Source: Adiantum capillus-veneris (taxonomy: Eukaryota; Streptophyta; Polypodiopsida; Polypodiales; Pteridaceae). Taken from it: a stretch of DNA of 64,000 nt. The stretch is from contig CM043942.1 of assembly GCA_014529385.2 (NCBI GenBank), positions 29,138,969-29,202,968 of the forward strand. The letters run 5' to 3'. The position numbers and the translations under genes were made by a program. Under the pieces are notes generated by a model, which worked only from the letters and a program-made list of their open reading frames with translations, was not told the DNA's origin and did not search any database. The number at the start of each line of letters is the position of its first letter. Position 1 is the first letter of the stretch. Shown piece after piece: positions 52,801 to 64,000 of the stretch.

Positions 52801-53921
52801 GTACAATAAAGGCTCTTTCAATAAATACAAAATCATACTAAAAAACTCAAGAGTAAGGTGTCCCAGCCAAGGGCTTTCGAGTAGCCCAAGTCCAAAATAC
52901 TTTTTCCCAACTCTTCAAAGATAAAAAGCAGTCCTAAATAAGTTGCATCACCCTCATTACAAGTAGGACTTACATGGACAAGAGACTAAGCTTCATCATC
53001 CTATACATGAGAGTGAAGTAATGGAGAAGAGGCAATAACTTCTTCAAATAGCACAAAAAGAAACTGGCAATTCGCTTGTGGAGGAAGTCCATTTTCCATT
53101 CAACTACTAAATTGGTTTGACAGACTCAAAACGTTGAAAGTGATGTAGTCCTTTGGAAATTTGTATGGATGGACACATTTTTTCCATGAAAGCATGTTGC
53201 CTTGCCCCTATTTTTGTGTAATTTACATCATTTATTAACCATCAAGGTGAATTTTTCTGGACAAAAATAATGTTCCAAAGAAGGAAGCGGTTGTCTTTGT
53301 TGTTTAATTCAGAGATCTCTATTTTTGTGTGTGTTCTCAATTACAACCCATATACTATTTTCCATCATAATCAATAAGGTCTTGCAGTCTGATTAGAAAT
53401 TGGTGCCAAATCACTTCAATATTCATATACATATGAGCTAACAAAGAAGAGACAATGTTGTGAACAAGGGCCACACAATCATCATGAATCAAGGAATTTT
53501 GATTAGCATGAAGAAACCACTGGCAAGGCAAATTCATATCAAACAAAGGGTATATTGCTCCATGTTAAAAGCATGCCATCTATCCAACCTTGCATGATAA
53601 CAAGACTGCGCATTATAGGAAAATGTGTAGCCAAGAACCCCTTGTTGGACATGTAGCTATAAATCTAGTGCCAAAAAGTCATGTATGAATTTAATGAAAC
53701 TCTTTCTCCATCAAGCATGTGAGATCGAGAGGAAGTATTTTCACTAGACGTAGGAGAATTATTAAAAGCACCACCCAAAAAGGTATTGTGTAACCAAGGA
53801 TAAGATGCAAGCATTTGCCACAATCAAGCATGATAATAAAAAGAAATGTAAGCATAAAGACCATCCATTAACAATGCATTGGGTAACCATCCATCCACAT
53901 ATCGGATGTATGTGATGATTG
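52801..53921. other. No supported gene
   Basis: The minus-strand frame around 53350-53546 (LPCQWFLHANQNSLIHDDCV) looks protein-like but was not recognised. Confidence 0.3.
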
Positions 53922-54115
53922 TGTTAGGGTAAAGGCTTGTGATTGCCTACCCATGACTAACCACTAGCACTATTTTACCCTTCACATATATACAATAAAG
54001 GCGACACACACACACTCTCTCTCTCTCTCTCTCTCCTTCTAGTGCGTTGTTTTCCTCCAATTACTCTGCTTCCCCTTCTCGCATGCACGTGCACTAGCAC
54101 ACCGCCTCCCTCACA
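53922..54115 (+). repeat. Probable 5' LTR (194 bp)
   Basis: Starts TGTTAGGGTAAAGGC and ends CTCCCTCACA, followed by TAGTATCATAGCC, a degraded TGGTATCAGAGC primer site. Weakly like the LTR at 42137 (CTACCCAT.ACT.ACCACT). Contains (CA)n(CT)n at 54003-54036. No 3' copy in the window. Confidence 0.55.
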
Positions 54116-54261
54116 ACTAGTATCATAGCCAGTTCAATGATCCACGCAACGGCCTTGTGTGCATGAAAGCTTCTCAAGACACTAAAGGTTTGGAAAAGCA
54201 AGCAAATGAGATTTTTTTGTTTTTCTCATATATATATATTAAATGTTTTCTTGAATCTTTT

Positions 54262-55112
54262 TTTTTAGTGAAAAACTCATAGACAGTGAGTTAAATTAAT
54301 CAAAGTCCAAAAAATTACAAGCAAAACCCAGCTCCATCGAGTGCCAAGGCACTGACTGTTCCAATAAGTAGCACCAAAGGACAATACATGAGAGCATCAT
54401 AACCATCACAAACAGGGGAGCCACCCATCCAATATACCAAAGAGAACATAGAAGCAGGAGGGAAGAACAAAGAGAAACCTAGCCAAAACTCCACGACTGC
54501 CACCCACAGGAAGACTAGCATACATCACCCACTAGATCCCCCACCGAGAAGAACACTCAAAACCAAAAACTCAGAATAGTAAATCCGAAGAAGGGTGAAG
54601 CTCGCATGTCTCCATCACTGGCCCTCAAGGGCCAACATCCAAAAAAGAAGAAAGTTCCACCACCGTGCACCGCACAGGAAAACAATCTATAGGCTGTTAG
54701 GGTGAGCCAAGCACCCACCTCCACAAAGGTAAGACAACCTTGACTGCCACCAGAAGCAGGGACACTGCCACCGTCCCCACTCCCCTTCAAGGGCACCACA
54801 ACTCTACAGGCATAGAAGGAGCCGGTCATCATTTCAGCCCACAAGGGGGCCATGGAGGGATGACCTCCACCATAGCCAAAATTAGAGGGAGCAAGCACGG
54901 ATAGGATCGTAGACAGCATGGTGGAACTATCGAGCCTTGCCCTCCAGGGACACCTAGTCCTAGAGTGGGCAAAAGTCACCACACCTAACATTGTCACCAG
55001 CTCGCCCTAGCACACAACCACCCTATAGTAGGTAGACATGGGCCTCTCCGCCCACTCAAACCTTGTAGGCTACAGATGACCAACAGGGGAGCTCTCGCAA
55101 GCCCTAGATGTT
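54262..55112 (-). mobile_element. Possible retroposed insertion of unknown type
   Basis: A stretch of GC-richer sequence unlike its surroundings sits between two similar flanks: TGTTTTCTTGAATCTTTT at ~54244 and a T-expanded TGTTTT..CCTTGAAGCTTTT at ~55115-55140. The left border has a poly-T run, as expected for the tail of a minus-strand poly(A) retroposon. No LINE motif was found; the open minus-strand frame 54557-54997 has no recognised domain. Confidence 0.35.
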
Positions 55113-55618
55113 AATTGTTTTTTTTTTTCCTTGAAGCTTTTGAGGAGATCAATTTTAACAAAGTCTTGGAGGTTTTGGGCTTGCAAAGGTTGCAATATGC
55201 ATCAACCTTAATAAATTGAGGTTTCTCTGTAAGAAATTGAAAGGTAAAGCTCTAAAGAAATGGGGAATTTTGGACCTTTGGTATGCTAAGGCTTGGAGAA
55301 TGAAGCGTTGTTGGACTTCACCCTTAAGAGATTGAATCTTGACATGCTAGAGCTTGGAGGAATTAAACAGAGTTGGAAAATAGAGGACACCTTTTTCTTG
55401 CAAGGGTGAAAGTTGTGTGTGGGATAATTTCTTGTGTGTGTGGAATTTGCATCAGCAAAGTGCCGCAAAATGAGTGTGTAGTGTGTGTAGCTCACGTGCA
55501 CACACACACAATTTCTTGTGTGTATGGGTTTTGCATTGGCAAGAGAGTGCGGCAAGGTGAGCGCATAGTGTGTGTAACACACATACTCACACAACCAAAT
55601 TTTGAGCTTCAACATCAC

Positions 55619-55621
<3 letters not shown>

Positions 55622-55662
<41 letters not shown>
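55622..55662. repeat. (GA)n microsatellite
   Basis: 41-bp GA run in the leader of the second copia element. Confidence 0.97.
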
Positions 55663-55666
<4 letters not shown>

Positions 55667-56447
55667 CAATTTTGATGACATCGGCTACTACCCATGACTG
55701 CCAGTTTTTTGGTCATTTTTGGTACACGCAGAGTGAGAATAGCCTTCTAGCCGTACATAGCTCATCGGATGACACATATCGGCATTTTCAACATCGCAAG
55801 CATTAGGCAATGGATTTTTGACAGTCAATCTCATTTTTTGGCTTAGTTTCAACTTCAAGCATTAGCGTTCTTGGGACTTTGTCTAGCAGTGGAAGTCAAC
55901 ATCAGTGACAAGGACATACATGTTTTCTCATAGAAGGATTACAGAGGGATTCGGAGGGATTTTGAGCCCACGTGCCTATTCTACCTGTGGCCCGACACAC
56001 ATTTGGATAGTTTTTTTGTGTTTGCTTACCCTTTTGGAGAGTCTTGTGTGAGGTATTATTGAGCTCAAGTATTCTTGAATGTTGATGTACCTTTGATGAT
56101 ACAGGTTGCTAAAGTTCCCCATTATGGTATCCTCATCGTAGGTTATCGATTTGATAGGACTTTTTTTCTTAATGCCATATATGGCAATCGTTTCTTAGTG
56201 ACAATTGATAGTTTATGCCCAGAATTACTCTTTTGAGTTGATTTTATGCGTTTTATGTATCATTTGAGTCGAGTTTTCACTCCTTATATAAAGAAGACTC
56301 TACCAAAAAAACATTTGTGAGTCTATCCATGCGTCTTATGAGGCTTTGAGCATCGTTTTGTCTTGAGATTTTGCCCTCATTACAAAGGAGGTTCTGTTAA
56401 AATCGCGCCAATTTTTCTCGCCATAAGTACTCAAGTCTTGCAAAAAT

Positions 56448-56830
56448 GACATATTGTGCTAAGAAGGACATTTACAATATTAGAAAGTTTGATGGCACAA
56501 ATTTCTCTATGTGGAAACACAAAATCCAGGATGTGGTGATCCAAAAAGGTCAATTAGAGCAAATCTATGAGTGTACAAAGGGAGATGGCTATACAAAAGC
56601 ATAGTGGAAGATGCTAGATGCAAAAGCAAATCTCCACTATTTGCTTATACTTGGCTGAATTTGTATATGTCACCAGAGTGGGTGAAGCTACTGCTAAATT
56701 CATGTGGGACAAGATATGCAACACATATGAGAAAAAGCACAAGTAACAAAGTGTATTTGATAAAGAAGCTTTTTGAGCTTTTACATAAAAGAAGGTGACA
56801 GAGTTTTCAAGCCCTTGAATGCATTCAATG
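56448..56830 (+). pseudogene. Copia gag, N-terminal part (second element)
   Basis: Starts MTYCAKKDIYNIRKFDGTNF then SMWKHKIQDVVIQKGQLEQI, the canonical Gag start, then a stop, frame changes, and TSNKVYLIKKLFELLHK and DRVFKPLNAFNVL, where it is cut by the inserted LTR. Confidence 0.85.
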
Positions 56831-56901
56831 TGTTAGGAAATATAACGTAGCTATGTAGATAATTGAGTAGTTTACTTAATGGAGAGAGATAATTTTCACA
56901 C

Positions 56902-56903
<2 letters not shown>

Positions 56904-56964
<61 letters not shown>
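56904..56964. repeat. (GA)n microsatellite inside LTR G
   Basis: 61-bp run flanked by TTTACTTAATGGAGAGAGATAA... and GCACGATATACGTGGTTCA. Confidence 0.98.
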
Positions 56965-56965
<1 letters not shown>

Positions 56966-57169
56966 ACGATATACGTGGTTCACCCAATGTGGGCTACGCC
57001 CACGGGAAAGCAGACACTCAATGGATTTAGTACTTCAAAACAAGAAGTAGATTACAAAGGGATTATACTCTTTTGGAGCTCCTGCCTTGCTTCACTCTCA
57101 CCACCTCACATCAACTTCACAATGTACCACAATGCTTCACAATCAGTTTTTGTGTGTAGAAGAGGCCTC

Positions 57170-57177
57170 TTTTTATA
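57170..57177 (-). promoter_or_regulatory. LTR TATA box
   Basis: Minus strand GGCCTATAAAAAGAGGCC; the equivalent occurs in the copies at ~18664-18670 and, on +, at 50789-50797. Confidence 0.65.
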
Positions 57178-57669
57178 GGCCAAAAGGGCTAACCTCTCTC
57201 ATGAGAGACAGCTGTGTGTAGCCGCCCTTGTATTGACAAGTCCGACTTGGACTCTCCAATGCGCCCATGTGTGACCGCCCTTGAGAAGACAAGTCCATCT
57301 TGAAATTAGCCACCGGTCATTGAATTTGGCTACCACCCATTGGCCATTAACTTCCGACCACTAGCCACCGGCCATTGACTACCGGCCACCGACCAACTGA
57401 CCAACCGTTTTTTGACCACTTTTTGGCCGTCGTCCAGCCATAATATTTTGGTGAAAAGAAATATTCTACGAGTGATTTCTCTTCATGCATGATGGCTTCT
57501 CCTCATAACGAGGGCCTTATAAATGTGCATTTTTAATACAAAAAATTAAAGGGGTAATTTACATCATGCTCCACAATCTCCCACTTGGAGACTAATCTCC
57601 ACACCAAACTTGTGACTGTTTTCCATCTTGGCTTCTTATTGTTGAATGCCGATTAAGATGAGCAAAAGA

Positions 57670-57910
57670 TCAAATTTTCCTTATTGACCACAATGTAAAC
57701 ATGTCTGTGGGATTTTCACTTGTATGCACCTTTCCTAGCTTTAGTTGTCCCTCTTCCAAAAGTGTGAGTATGAAATGATATCTCACCTCAATGTGCTTTG
57801 TCCTTGAATGAAAGGTTGAGTTCTTCGCAAGATGGATAGCGTTTTGGCTATCACTATACAAGACACACTTGTCCTGTTTGAATCCAAGCTCTTCTAAGAA
57901 TCTGTGAAGG
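57670..57910 (-). pseudogene. Copia RNase H fragment (family G)
   Basis: LHRFLEELGFKQDKCVLYSD then SQNAIHLAKNSTFHSRTKHI, EVRYHFI and VHTSENPTDMFT: the well-kept RNase H C-terminal motifs. The N-terminal part is replaced by LTR sequence at 57911. Confidence 0.88.
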
Positions 57911-58054
57911 TCGAGACTGGCCGTGAAAATTTTGGTTTTTGACAAGTAATTTTTCTTCACACACGATGGCTTCTCCTCATAACGGGGGCCTTACAAATGT
58001 GCGTTTTGTATGCAAAAAATTACAAGGGGTAAATCAGGCTCCATACTTAGCAAG

Positions 58055-58430
58055 TACTTTTCAGTCAATTGACATCATAAGGGCTAGAATTTAAGGACGA
58101 AGTGCAATCCATCTTCTTATTGTGCTCTTTACCTTCTTCATGAGACATATTTTGCATATCGATTAGTAACTCTGCACCTGAGGGCAAGTTGGCCTACAAT
58201 GTTGTAATTTTTAGTCTACTTAGTGAAGAGATACACAAGAAGTCAATGGAGCTTACAAAGCAAGGTGATCCATATGTTGCTAGTGGAAAAGTCAGAGAGG
58301 TTGCACTCATAACCATACCAAAAATTAAGGATGGTAGGAATTCTCAAAGAAAATCTAGAGGTTCTTTATGCAATGCCGAGTGCTACCATTGCCATAAGAA
58401 ATGACACTTAAAGAAAGAGTGGCATGCATG
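58055..58430 (+). pseudogene. Copia gag, C-terminal part (second element)
   Basis: Resumes with FKDEVQSIFLLCSLPSS then ISNSAPEGKLAYNVVIFSLL, SEEIHKKSME and a zinc knuckle CYHCHKK-stop-HLKKEW in which the glycine codon is a stop and the last Cys is Trp. Confidence 0.82.
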
Positions 58431-58568
58431 GCAGATAGACAAGAAAAAAGTCTCAAGATAACAAAGAGTGTGACAATGACAGTAAGAAAAAAGCGGCATG
58501 CATGGTAGATAGACAAGAAAAAAGTCTCAAGATAACAAAGAGTGTGACAATGACAGTAAGGGCAAAGC
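58421..58568 (+). repeat. 74-bp tandem duplication
   Basis: Two nearly identical 74-bp units (GGCATGCATGG.AGATAGAC...) at 58421 and 58495, with very few differences. The length is not a multiple of three, so it shifts the gag-protease frame. Confidence 0.93.
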
Positions 58569-58617
58569 TAATATTATTGAGGAGCTCAATGTAATACAGT
58601 CTCCTAAGATTGAAAAT

Positions 58618-58925
58618 GTGTGTGAGGTCCATAGTTCCTCAAATGTTCTAGTCTTTACAACATATCTTATTCCAGATGTTGTTATTGCACAAGATGCTAG
58701 TTTTGATCAGAATTGGGTCATGAATTCTGGAGCTAATTTTGATGTGACACCTCATAGAGAATGGTTCTCTACGTATGCACATACTCGTGGAAAAGTGAAG
58801 ATTGGTGATGCCTATGAGTATGAGATACATGGTGTTGGAGACATTAGGCTAGTCATACCTAATGGCATGGAATTCATAGTCAAGAATGTCAGACATGTTC
58901 CCAAGTTAGCGAAGAGTTGATATCT
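58618..58925 (+). pseudogene. Copia protease (second element)
   Basis: WVMNSGANFDVTPHREWFST has Asn in place of the catalytic Asp of DSGA. Continues YEYEIHGVGDIRL and EFIVKNVRHVPKLAKS before a stop. Confidence 0.85.
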
Positions 58926-59094
58926 ATTAGTCAACTTGGAAACCTGAGCTACATGACCACCTTTGGGAATGATTCATGGTCAATTAGGAAGGAAAATCTT
59001 GTGATTCTCAGGAGTCAAAACATGGAATGATTTACTCTATGTTTGTTTTGTGTGTAAAAGAGGATTGTATATCCATAATTGAGAGCTACCATCT

Positions 59095-59890
59095 ACTAAG
59101 TTGTGGCATATTAGGCTACACCATATGAGAAAAAATGGAATGAAAACAATAGCTTCTTTTGGTTACTTTCCTATGCTAATTTATTCGGATTTTTCTATGT
59201 GTGAGCATTGCATCTATGGTAAACAAGCTAGGACCACCTCATCGCCATTGAATAGGAAATGTTTGCAGCCACTAGAGCTTGTCTATAACAACATTTTCAA
59301 TCATATGCCAATCAAGTTTCTAGCGGGAGTTAACTATTTTGTGACTTTCTTAGATGATTCCACTAGGAAGGTGTGGGTTTATCGTTTGCAACATAAGGAT
59401 TAGATCTTCTCTACTTTCCAAAAGTTCTAGGAATTGGTAGAAAAGCAGTCTAGCAAGAAGATCAAAATCTTGAGGATTGATAATGGTGAAGAATACATCT
59501 CTAAGGAGTTTGAGAATTTTTGTAGCAAGAGAGGTAGTAAGAGGCAGTTTAGTGCACCATACACACCTAATAGAATGGATTTGCGAAAAGGATGAATCAT
59601 ACAATTCATAAGAAAATCATAGCCATGCTTTTTGTGGAGAATCTAACTCAAGGTTTTTGGATAGAGATAGTATTAACAGCAATACATATCATCAATCGTT
59701 CATCTAGTACGCCATTGAATTACCATATTCCAGAGGAGTTGTGGTCCAAAAAGAAACCACATCATGATCATTTGCGTGTCTTTGGATGCAAAGCATACGC
59801 ACATGTGTCCAAAGAGCTTCAAAAAAGGATAGACCCAAAGCCACACAAGTGCATTTTCCTTGGTTATGGTGCAGATAGAGAGATGTGATA
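59095..59890 (+). pseudogene. Copia GAG-pre-integrase and integrase (second element)
   Basis: LWHIRLHHMRKNGMKTIASF, CEHCIYGKQART, LELVYNNIFNHMP (His-Asp changes), YFVTFLDDSTRKVWVYRL, then a stop; KILRIDNGEEYISKEFENFC has the second-Asp region; after a frame change ENLTQGFWIEIVLTAIHIIN, HLRVFGCKAYAHV and KCIFLGYG. Broken by at least two stops. Confidence 0.85.
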
Positions 59891-60219
59891 TCGTCTCTAG
59901 CACACAAAATCTTGCAAAGTAATTCGCATTTCACATGTATTCTTCAACAAATTTTGTTGAAGATAACATGTGAATTGCAAATTACTTTACAAGATTCAAC
60001 AAATTGAAGATGTACAAGAAACCTATCAAAGAGGTTGAGTATAGAAAAGTCACATTCAAGGACATTGCCTCAAAACTTAGAAGACTAGCAATGTACCTTC
60101 CACATGCAGCACTTCACTTGACATGGCAGAGAGCAATAGTCAGGATTTGAGACAATCTACTAGATCCTCACATCCACGTGAGCTTGTTATAAAGAATCCA
60201 CGTCACGTGGAAGTAGGCC

Positions 60220-60890
60220 TTGAAATCTAAGTACAACTCCATTATCATCAATGAGACATGGGACTTGGCTAAATTACCAGAAGGCAAGCAAGCCTTACCT
60301 CGCAAATGGGCTTACAAGAAGAAGTTTACATCTTATGATCCCAAGCCTAAGTATAAGGCTAGATTGGTTGTTAAGGTATTCAAGCAACAGAAAGGATTTG
60401 ATTTTGATGAAAACTTCTTGCCCGTGGTCAAGATGACTACATTACACAAAATGCTTGAGCAAGTAGCCATTGAGGACGAAGCTTGTCCAAAATGGATGTG
60501 AAAACTTTTCTTCACAGGGATCTAGAAGAGAATATTTTCATGAAGAAACCTGAAGGTTTTGAAAGGTTTAGCAAGGAGGAGCTTGTATAAAATCTCAAGA
60601 AAGAACTTTGTGGCTTAAAGCACGGCTCAAAGAAATTTGGTATCAAAAGTTTTATGCTTTAATGTGGCCCAGGGATTTAGAAGGAGTCAAGAGGATCACT
60701 GCTTGTATACAAAGAAACTCAATGATGGTTCTTTATTCATTCTCATTTTATACGTAGATGACATGCTCATTTTAGGAAATTCCATTGAGGAGGTGGAAAA
60801 ATTGAAGCAAGTGTTGAAAAAAAACTTTGCTATGAAGGATTTGGGCGAAGCAAATCATTTTCTTGGTATAGTTCTTGAGTTGTCTTAGGA
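60220..60890 (+). pseudogene. Copia reverse transcriptase (second element)
   Basis: NETWDLAKLPEGKQALPRKW, KYKARLVVKVFKQQKGFDFD, MTTLHKMLEQVAIED; frame changes; then YTKKLNDGSLFILILYVDDM with the intact catalytic block at 60751-60765 and MKDLGEANHFLGI. No RNase H follows. Confidence 0.87.
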
Positions 60891-60927
60891 ATCCTATATC
60901 CACAAATCTTGTAGTGTTTCAATATGC

Positions 60928-60948
60928 GGGGGGGGGGGGGGGGGGGGG
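60928..60948. repeat. Poly-G tract (21 bp)
   Basis: Uninterrupted G run right where the copia element breaks off. Confidence 0.95.
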
Positions 60949-61039
60949 AGACCTACCATAATCCGAGCAAAATTATACAAGCAAAGCAAAACTCAGGAGC
61001 AAATATCTACATTGCTTGTGTTGTCTATGCTTATGTGCC

Positions 61040-61340
61040 ACATGAAAATAACCACATCAACAAATACCATAACACTTTGGGACACATCACTTGAGGATCC
61101 AAGAGAAACACGCATACTAGTTTTTGAAAAAATGGAGAGAGATCCCAATATACACATAGCAATATCTCAAAAACTACTATAAGTATTTAGGGAACCTCAC
61201 ATGAGGATTTCACTCAACCACATTAGAAATAAAAAACCTACTAGGTTTGAAAAAATTGGATTGAGTTTTTTTTGAGCGTGGAGCAATATCTCAAAAAATA
61301 CCATAAACTTTTAGGGAACCTCACATGAGGATTTCAAATC
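61040..61340 (+). repeat. Degenerate ~125-bp tandem repeat
   Basis: ATATCTCAAAAA.TAC.ATAA...TTTAGGGAACCTCACATGAGGATTTCA occurs near 61161-61213 and 61285-61337, with a weaker first copy near 61069-61100 (GGGACACATCACTTGAGGATCC). Confidence 0.75.
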
Positions 61341-61420
61341 TTAATCAAATCCATCCACAAAATACTTACAGCCCAAAATTTGCACATCCACTCAAAAAAG
61401 TATATATTAAAACATGACAG

Positions 61421-61566
61421 TGTCAAGCCTAGGGTGACTGGGCAGGCCAAGGGCTAGGACGGTAATTGACATGTGGTAAAGGGGGTCCTATAAATAGCAT
61501 GGCCAAGGGCCTATATAGGGCATGGTTGGGTGGTTATTCGGAAAGTGTCAGTCCCCTCTGTCTTAG
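61421..61566 (+). repeat. Short LTR with TATA box
   Basis: Starts TGTCAAGCCTAGGGTGACTG, carries CTATAAATAG at 61488-61497 and ends CCCTCTGTCTTAG just before a canonical primer site. The matching 3' LTR would lie beyond the window. Confidence 0.7.
61488..61497 (+). promoter_or_regulatory. LTR TATA box
   Basis: CCTATAAATAGC; transcription would run into the leader and the ORF at 63580. Confidence 0.6.
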
Positions 61567-61568
61567 AT

Positions 61569-61580
61569 TGGTATCAGAGC
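61569..61580 (+). other. Primer-binding site, initiator tRNA-Met type
   Basis: Exact TGGTATCAGAGC followed by TCAAG, immediately after the LTR. Confidence 0.9.
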
Positions 61581-61646
61581 TCAAGGGTAAAGAGCAACCA
61601 TGGAGAAGGGGAGAAAGATGGAGAAGTGAACTTGGTGACTCGTTTG

Positions 61647-63579
<1,933 letters not shown>

Positions 63580-64000
63580 ATGTCTTCCGGCACTCGCAAG
63601 GGTTCTTCTTCTTCAACAAGGTCCACAACCATTGTGGAAAATGATCCAAAATCTCCTAAGTGTGGAGATAACAACACAACCACCCAACCAACGACATCGA
63701 AAACCATGATCATGGCGTACTTGGTATCATTGCAAGAGACCGTAAACAAACAAGGCGAAGACTTACGAGCACTTGCAATGGAGAATGGCACACTAAGGGT
63801 ACTTGTGGTTGAGAATGAGAATCTCAAGAGGACACTTGAGATGCAAACAACACGTTTGATGCAACTTGAAGAGGAAGTCAAGGAATGTAAACGCTCTCTT
63901 GTGGACTTAAATGCTTTGAAGGAGCGGATGAGCAAAGTAGAGCATGACCATGTATTGAAAGAGGAGAAATTTGACACTATGAGCCGGGATGTATGCGACA
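63580..64000 (+). CDS. Open coiled-coil ORF, probable Gag N-terminus (partial at window end)
   Basis: From ATG 63580 the frame is open for 140 codons to the end of the window. It starts MSSGTRKGSSSSTRSTT, then a Thr/Asn-rich stretch, then a long heptad-like helix (ALAMENGTLRVLVVENENLK, MQLEEEVKECKRSLVDLNAL, ERMSKVEHDHVLKEEKFD). A low-complexity start plus coiled coil is common at the N-terminus of plant gypsy Gag proteins, and the upstream LTR, primer site and leader support a retroelement. A host coiled-coil gene cannot be ruled out. Confidence 0.6.
   Translation, partial: MSSGTRKGSSSSTRSTTIVENDPKSPKCGDNNTTTQPTTSKTMIMAYLVSLQETVNKQGEDLRALAMENGTLRVLVVENENLKRTLEMQTTRLMQLEEEVKECKRSLVDLNALKERMSKVEHDHVLKEEKFDTMSRDVCD

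Larger units (their letters stand above)
56831..57575 (-). repeat. 3' LTR of family G (745 bp)
   Basis: Minus-strand start TGTGGAGCATGATG, end CCTAACA. Has a TATA box (minus, 57170-57177), an internal GG(C/T)(C/T)GGTGGC-type minisatellite (57300-57420) and a 61-bp (GA)n. Confidence 0.85.
56831..58052 (-). mobile_element. Inverted family G copia element, deleted inside
   Basis: On the minus strand: an LTR fragment (58052-57911, start TGCTAAGTATGGAGCC), an abrupt join to RNase H (57910-57670), polypurine tract (57587-57576) and a full 3' LTR (57575-56831, ending CCTAACA). Gag of the host element resumes at 58055. The flanking five bases (CAATG left, AGTAC right) do not match, so a small deletion at a boundary is likely. 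Confidence 0.82.
53922..60900 (+). mobile_element. Second Ty1/copia element, interrupted
   Basis: 5' LTR-like sequence with primer-site-like bases, long leader, then gag, protease, integrase and RT in order. Gag is split by an inverted family G element (56831-58052). The leader near 55990-56330 resembles that of the nested element at 43560-43900 (for example AGAGGAGACTCTACC versus AAGAAGACTCTACC). RNase H, polypurine tract and 3' LTR are missing; it stops at a poly-G tract. Confidence 0.75.

Noticed and set aside
54557-54997. 146-codon minus-strand ORF as a gene
   Set aside because: No recognised domain, unusual Gly/Cys/Trp composition and location inside a probable retroposed block; better explained as chance opening in GC-rich sequence.

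Overview
This window looks like a stretch of a large, repeat-rich land-plant nuclear genome. One recognisable host gene, a plant-type arginyl-tRNA--protein transferase (ATE1), is split by introns of up to 4.2 kb that are themselves filled with transposon debris. Almost everything else is LTR retrotransposon, LINE and Helitron material, plus very long (GA)n, (AC)n, (TA)n, poly-G and poly-C tracts. No rRNA, tRNA, CRISPR or operon-like features were seen. The abundance of (GA)n arrays and the plant-style retroelements would suit a fern or another non-model plant, but the species cannot be fixed from the sequence.

Layout. 1-6.1 kb: decayed Ty3/gypsy gag-protease, LTR-like copies and a deletion-derived LTR element. 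6.6-12.85 kb: ATE1 exons on the + strand; its big intron holds LINE fragments, an LTR-like copy, a gypsy protease-RT relic and four long microsatellites. 13-16 kb: microsatellite, a 51-bp tandem repeat, and a copia RNase H end whose 3' end plus polypurine tract plus LTR start is amplified as three tandem ~250-bp units. 16.5-23.4 kb: a duplicated protein-like segment, then two head-to-tail ~3-kb units each holding an LTR and a copia gag. 24.2-26.2 kb: a Helitron Rep relic with a HUH motif on the minus strand. 27.1-36.4 kb: a young 9.3-kb gypsy-type element (minus strand) inserted in a (GA)n array, coding for a 1227-residue Gag and a protease but no RT or integrase. 36.5-41.5 kb: a possible unknown gene relic and microsatellites. 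41.7-52.8 kb: a copia element carrying nested insertions three levels deep, each bounded by a perfect 5-bp target-site duplication. 53.9-60.9 kb: a second copia element interrupted by an inverted LTR element. 61.4-64 kb: start of a further LTR element, with primer-binding site, long leader and an open coiled-coil reading frame running off the window.

The most interesting parts are (i) the young gag-protease-only gypsy element, whose Gag, protease and C-terminal extension lie in one frame separated only by two stop codons and carry four zinc knuckles; (ii) the fully resolvable nested copia series; and (iii) an LTR family that carries a (GA)n tract at one fixed internal position in three copies, suggesting that microsatellites are being spread by LTRs. 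All coordinates were derived by reading the sequence; similarity statements come from recognising motifs, not from a database search.
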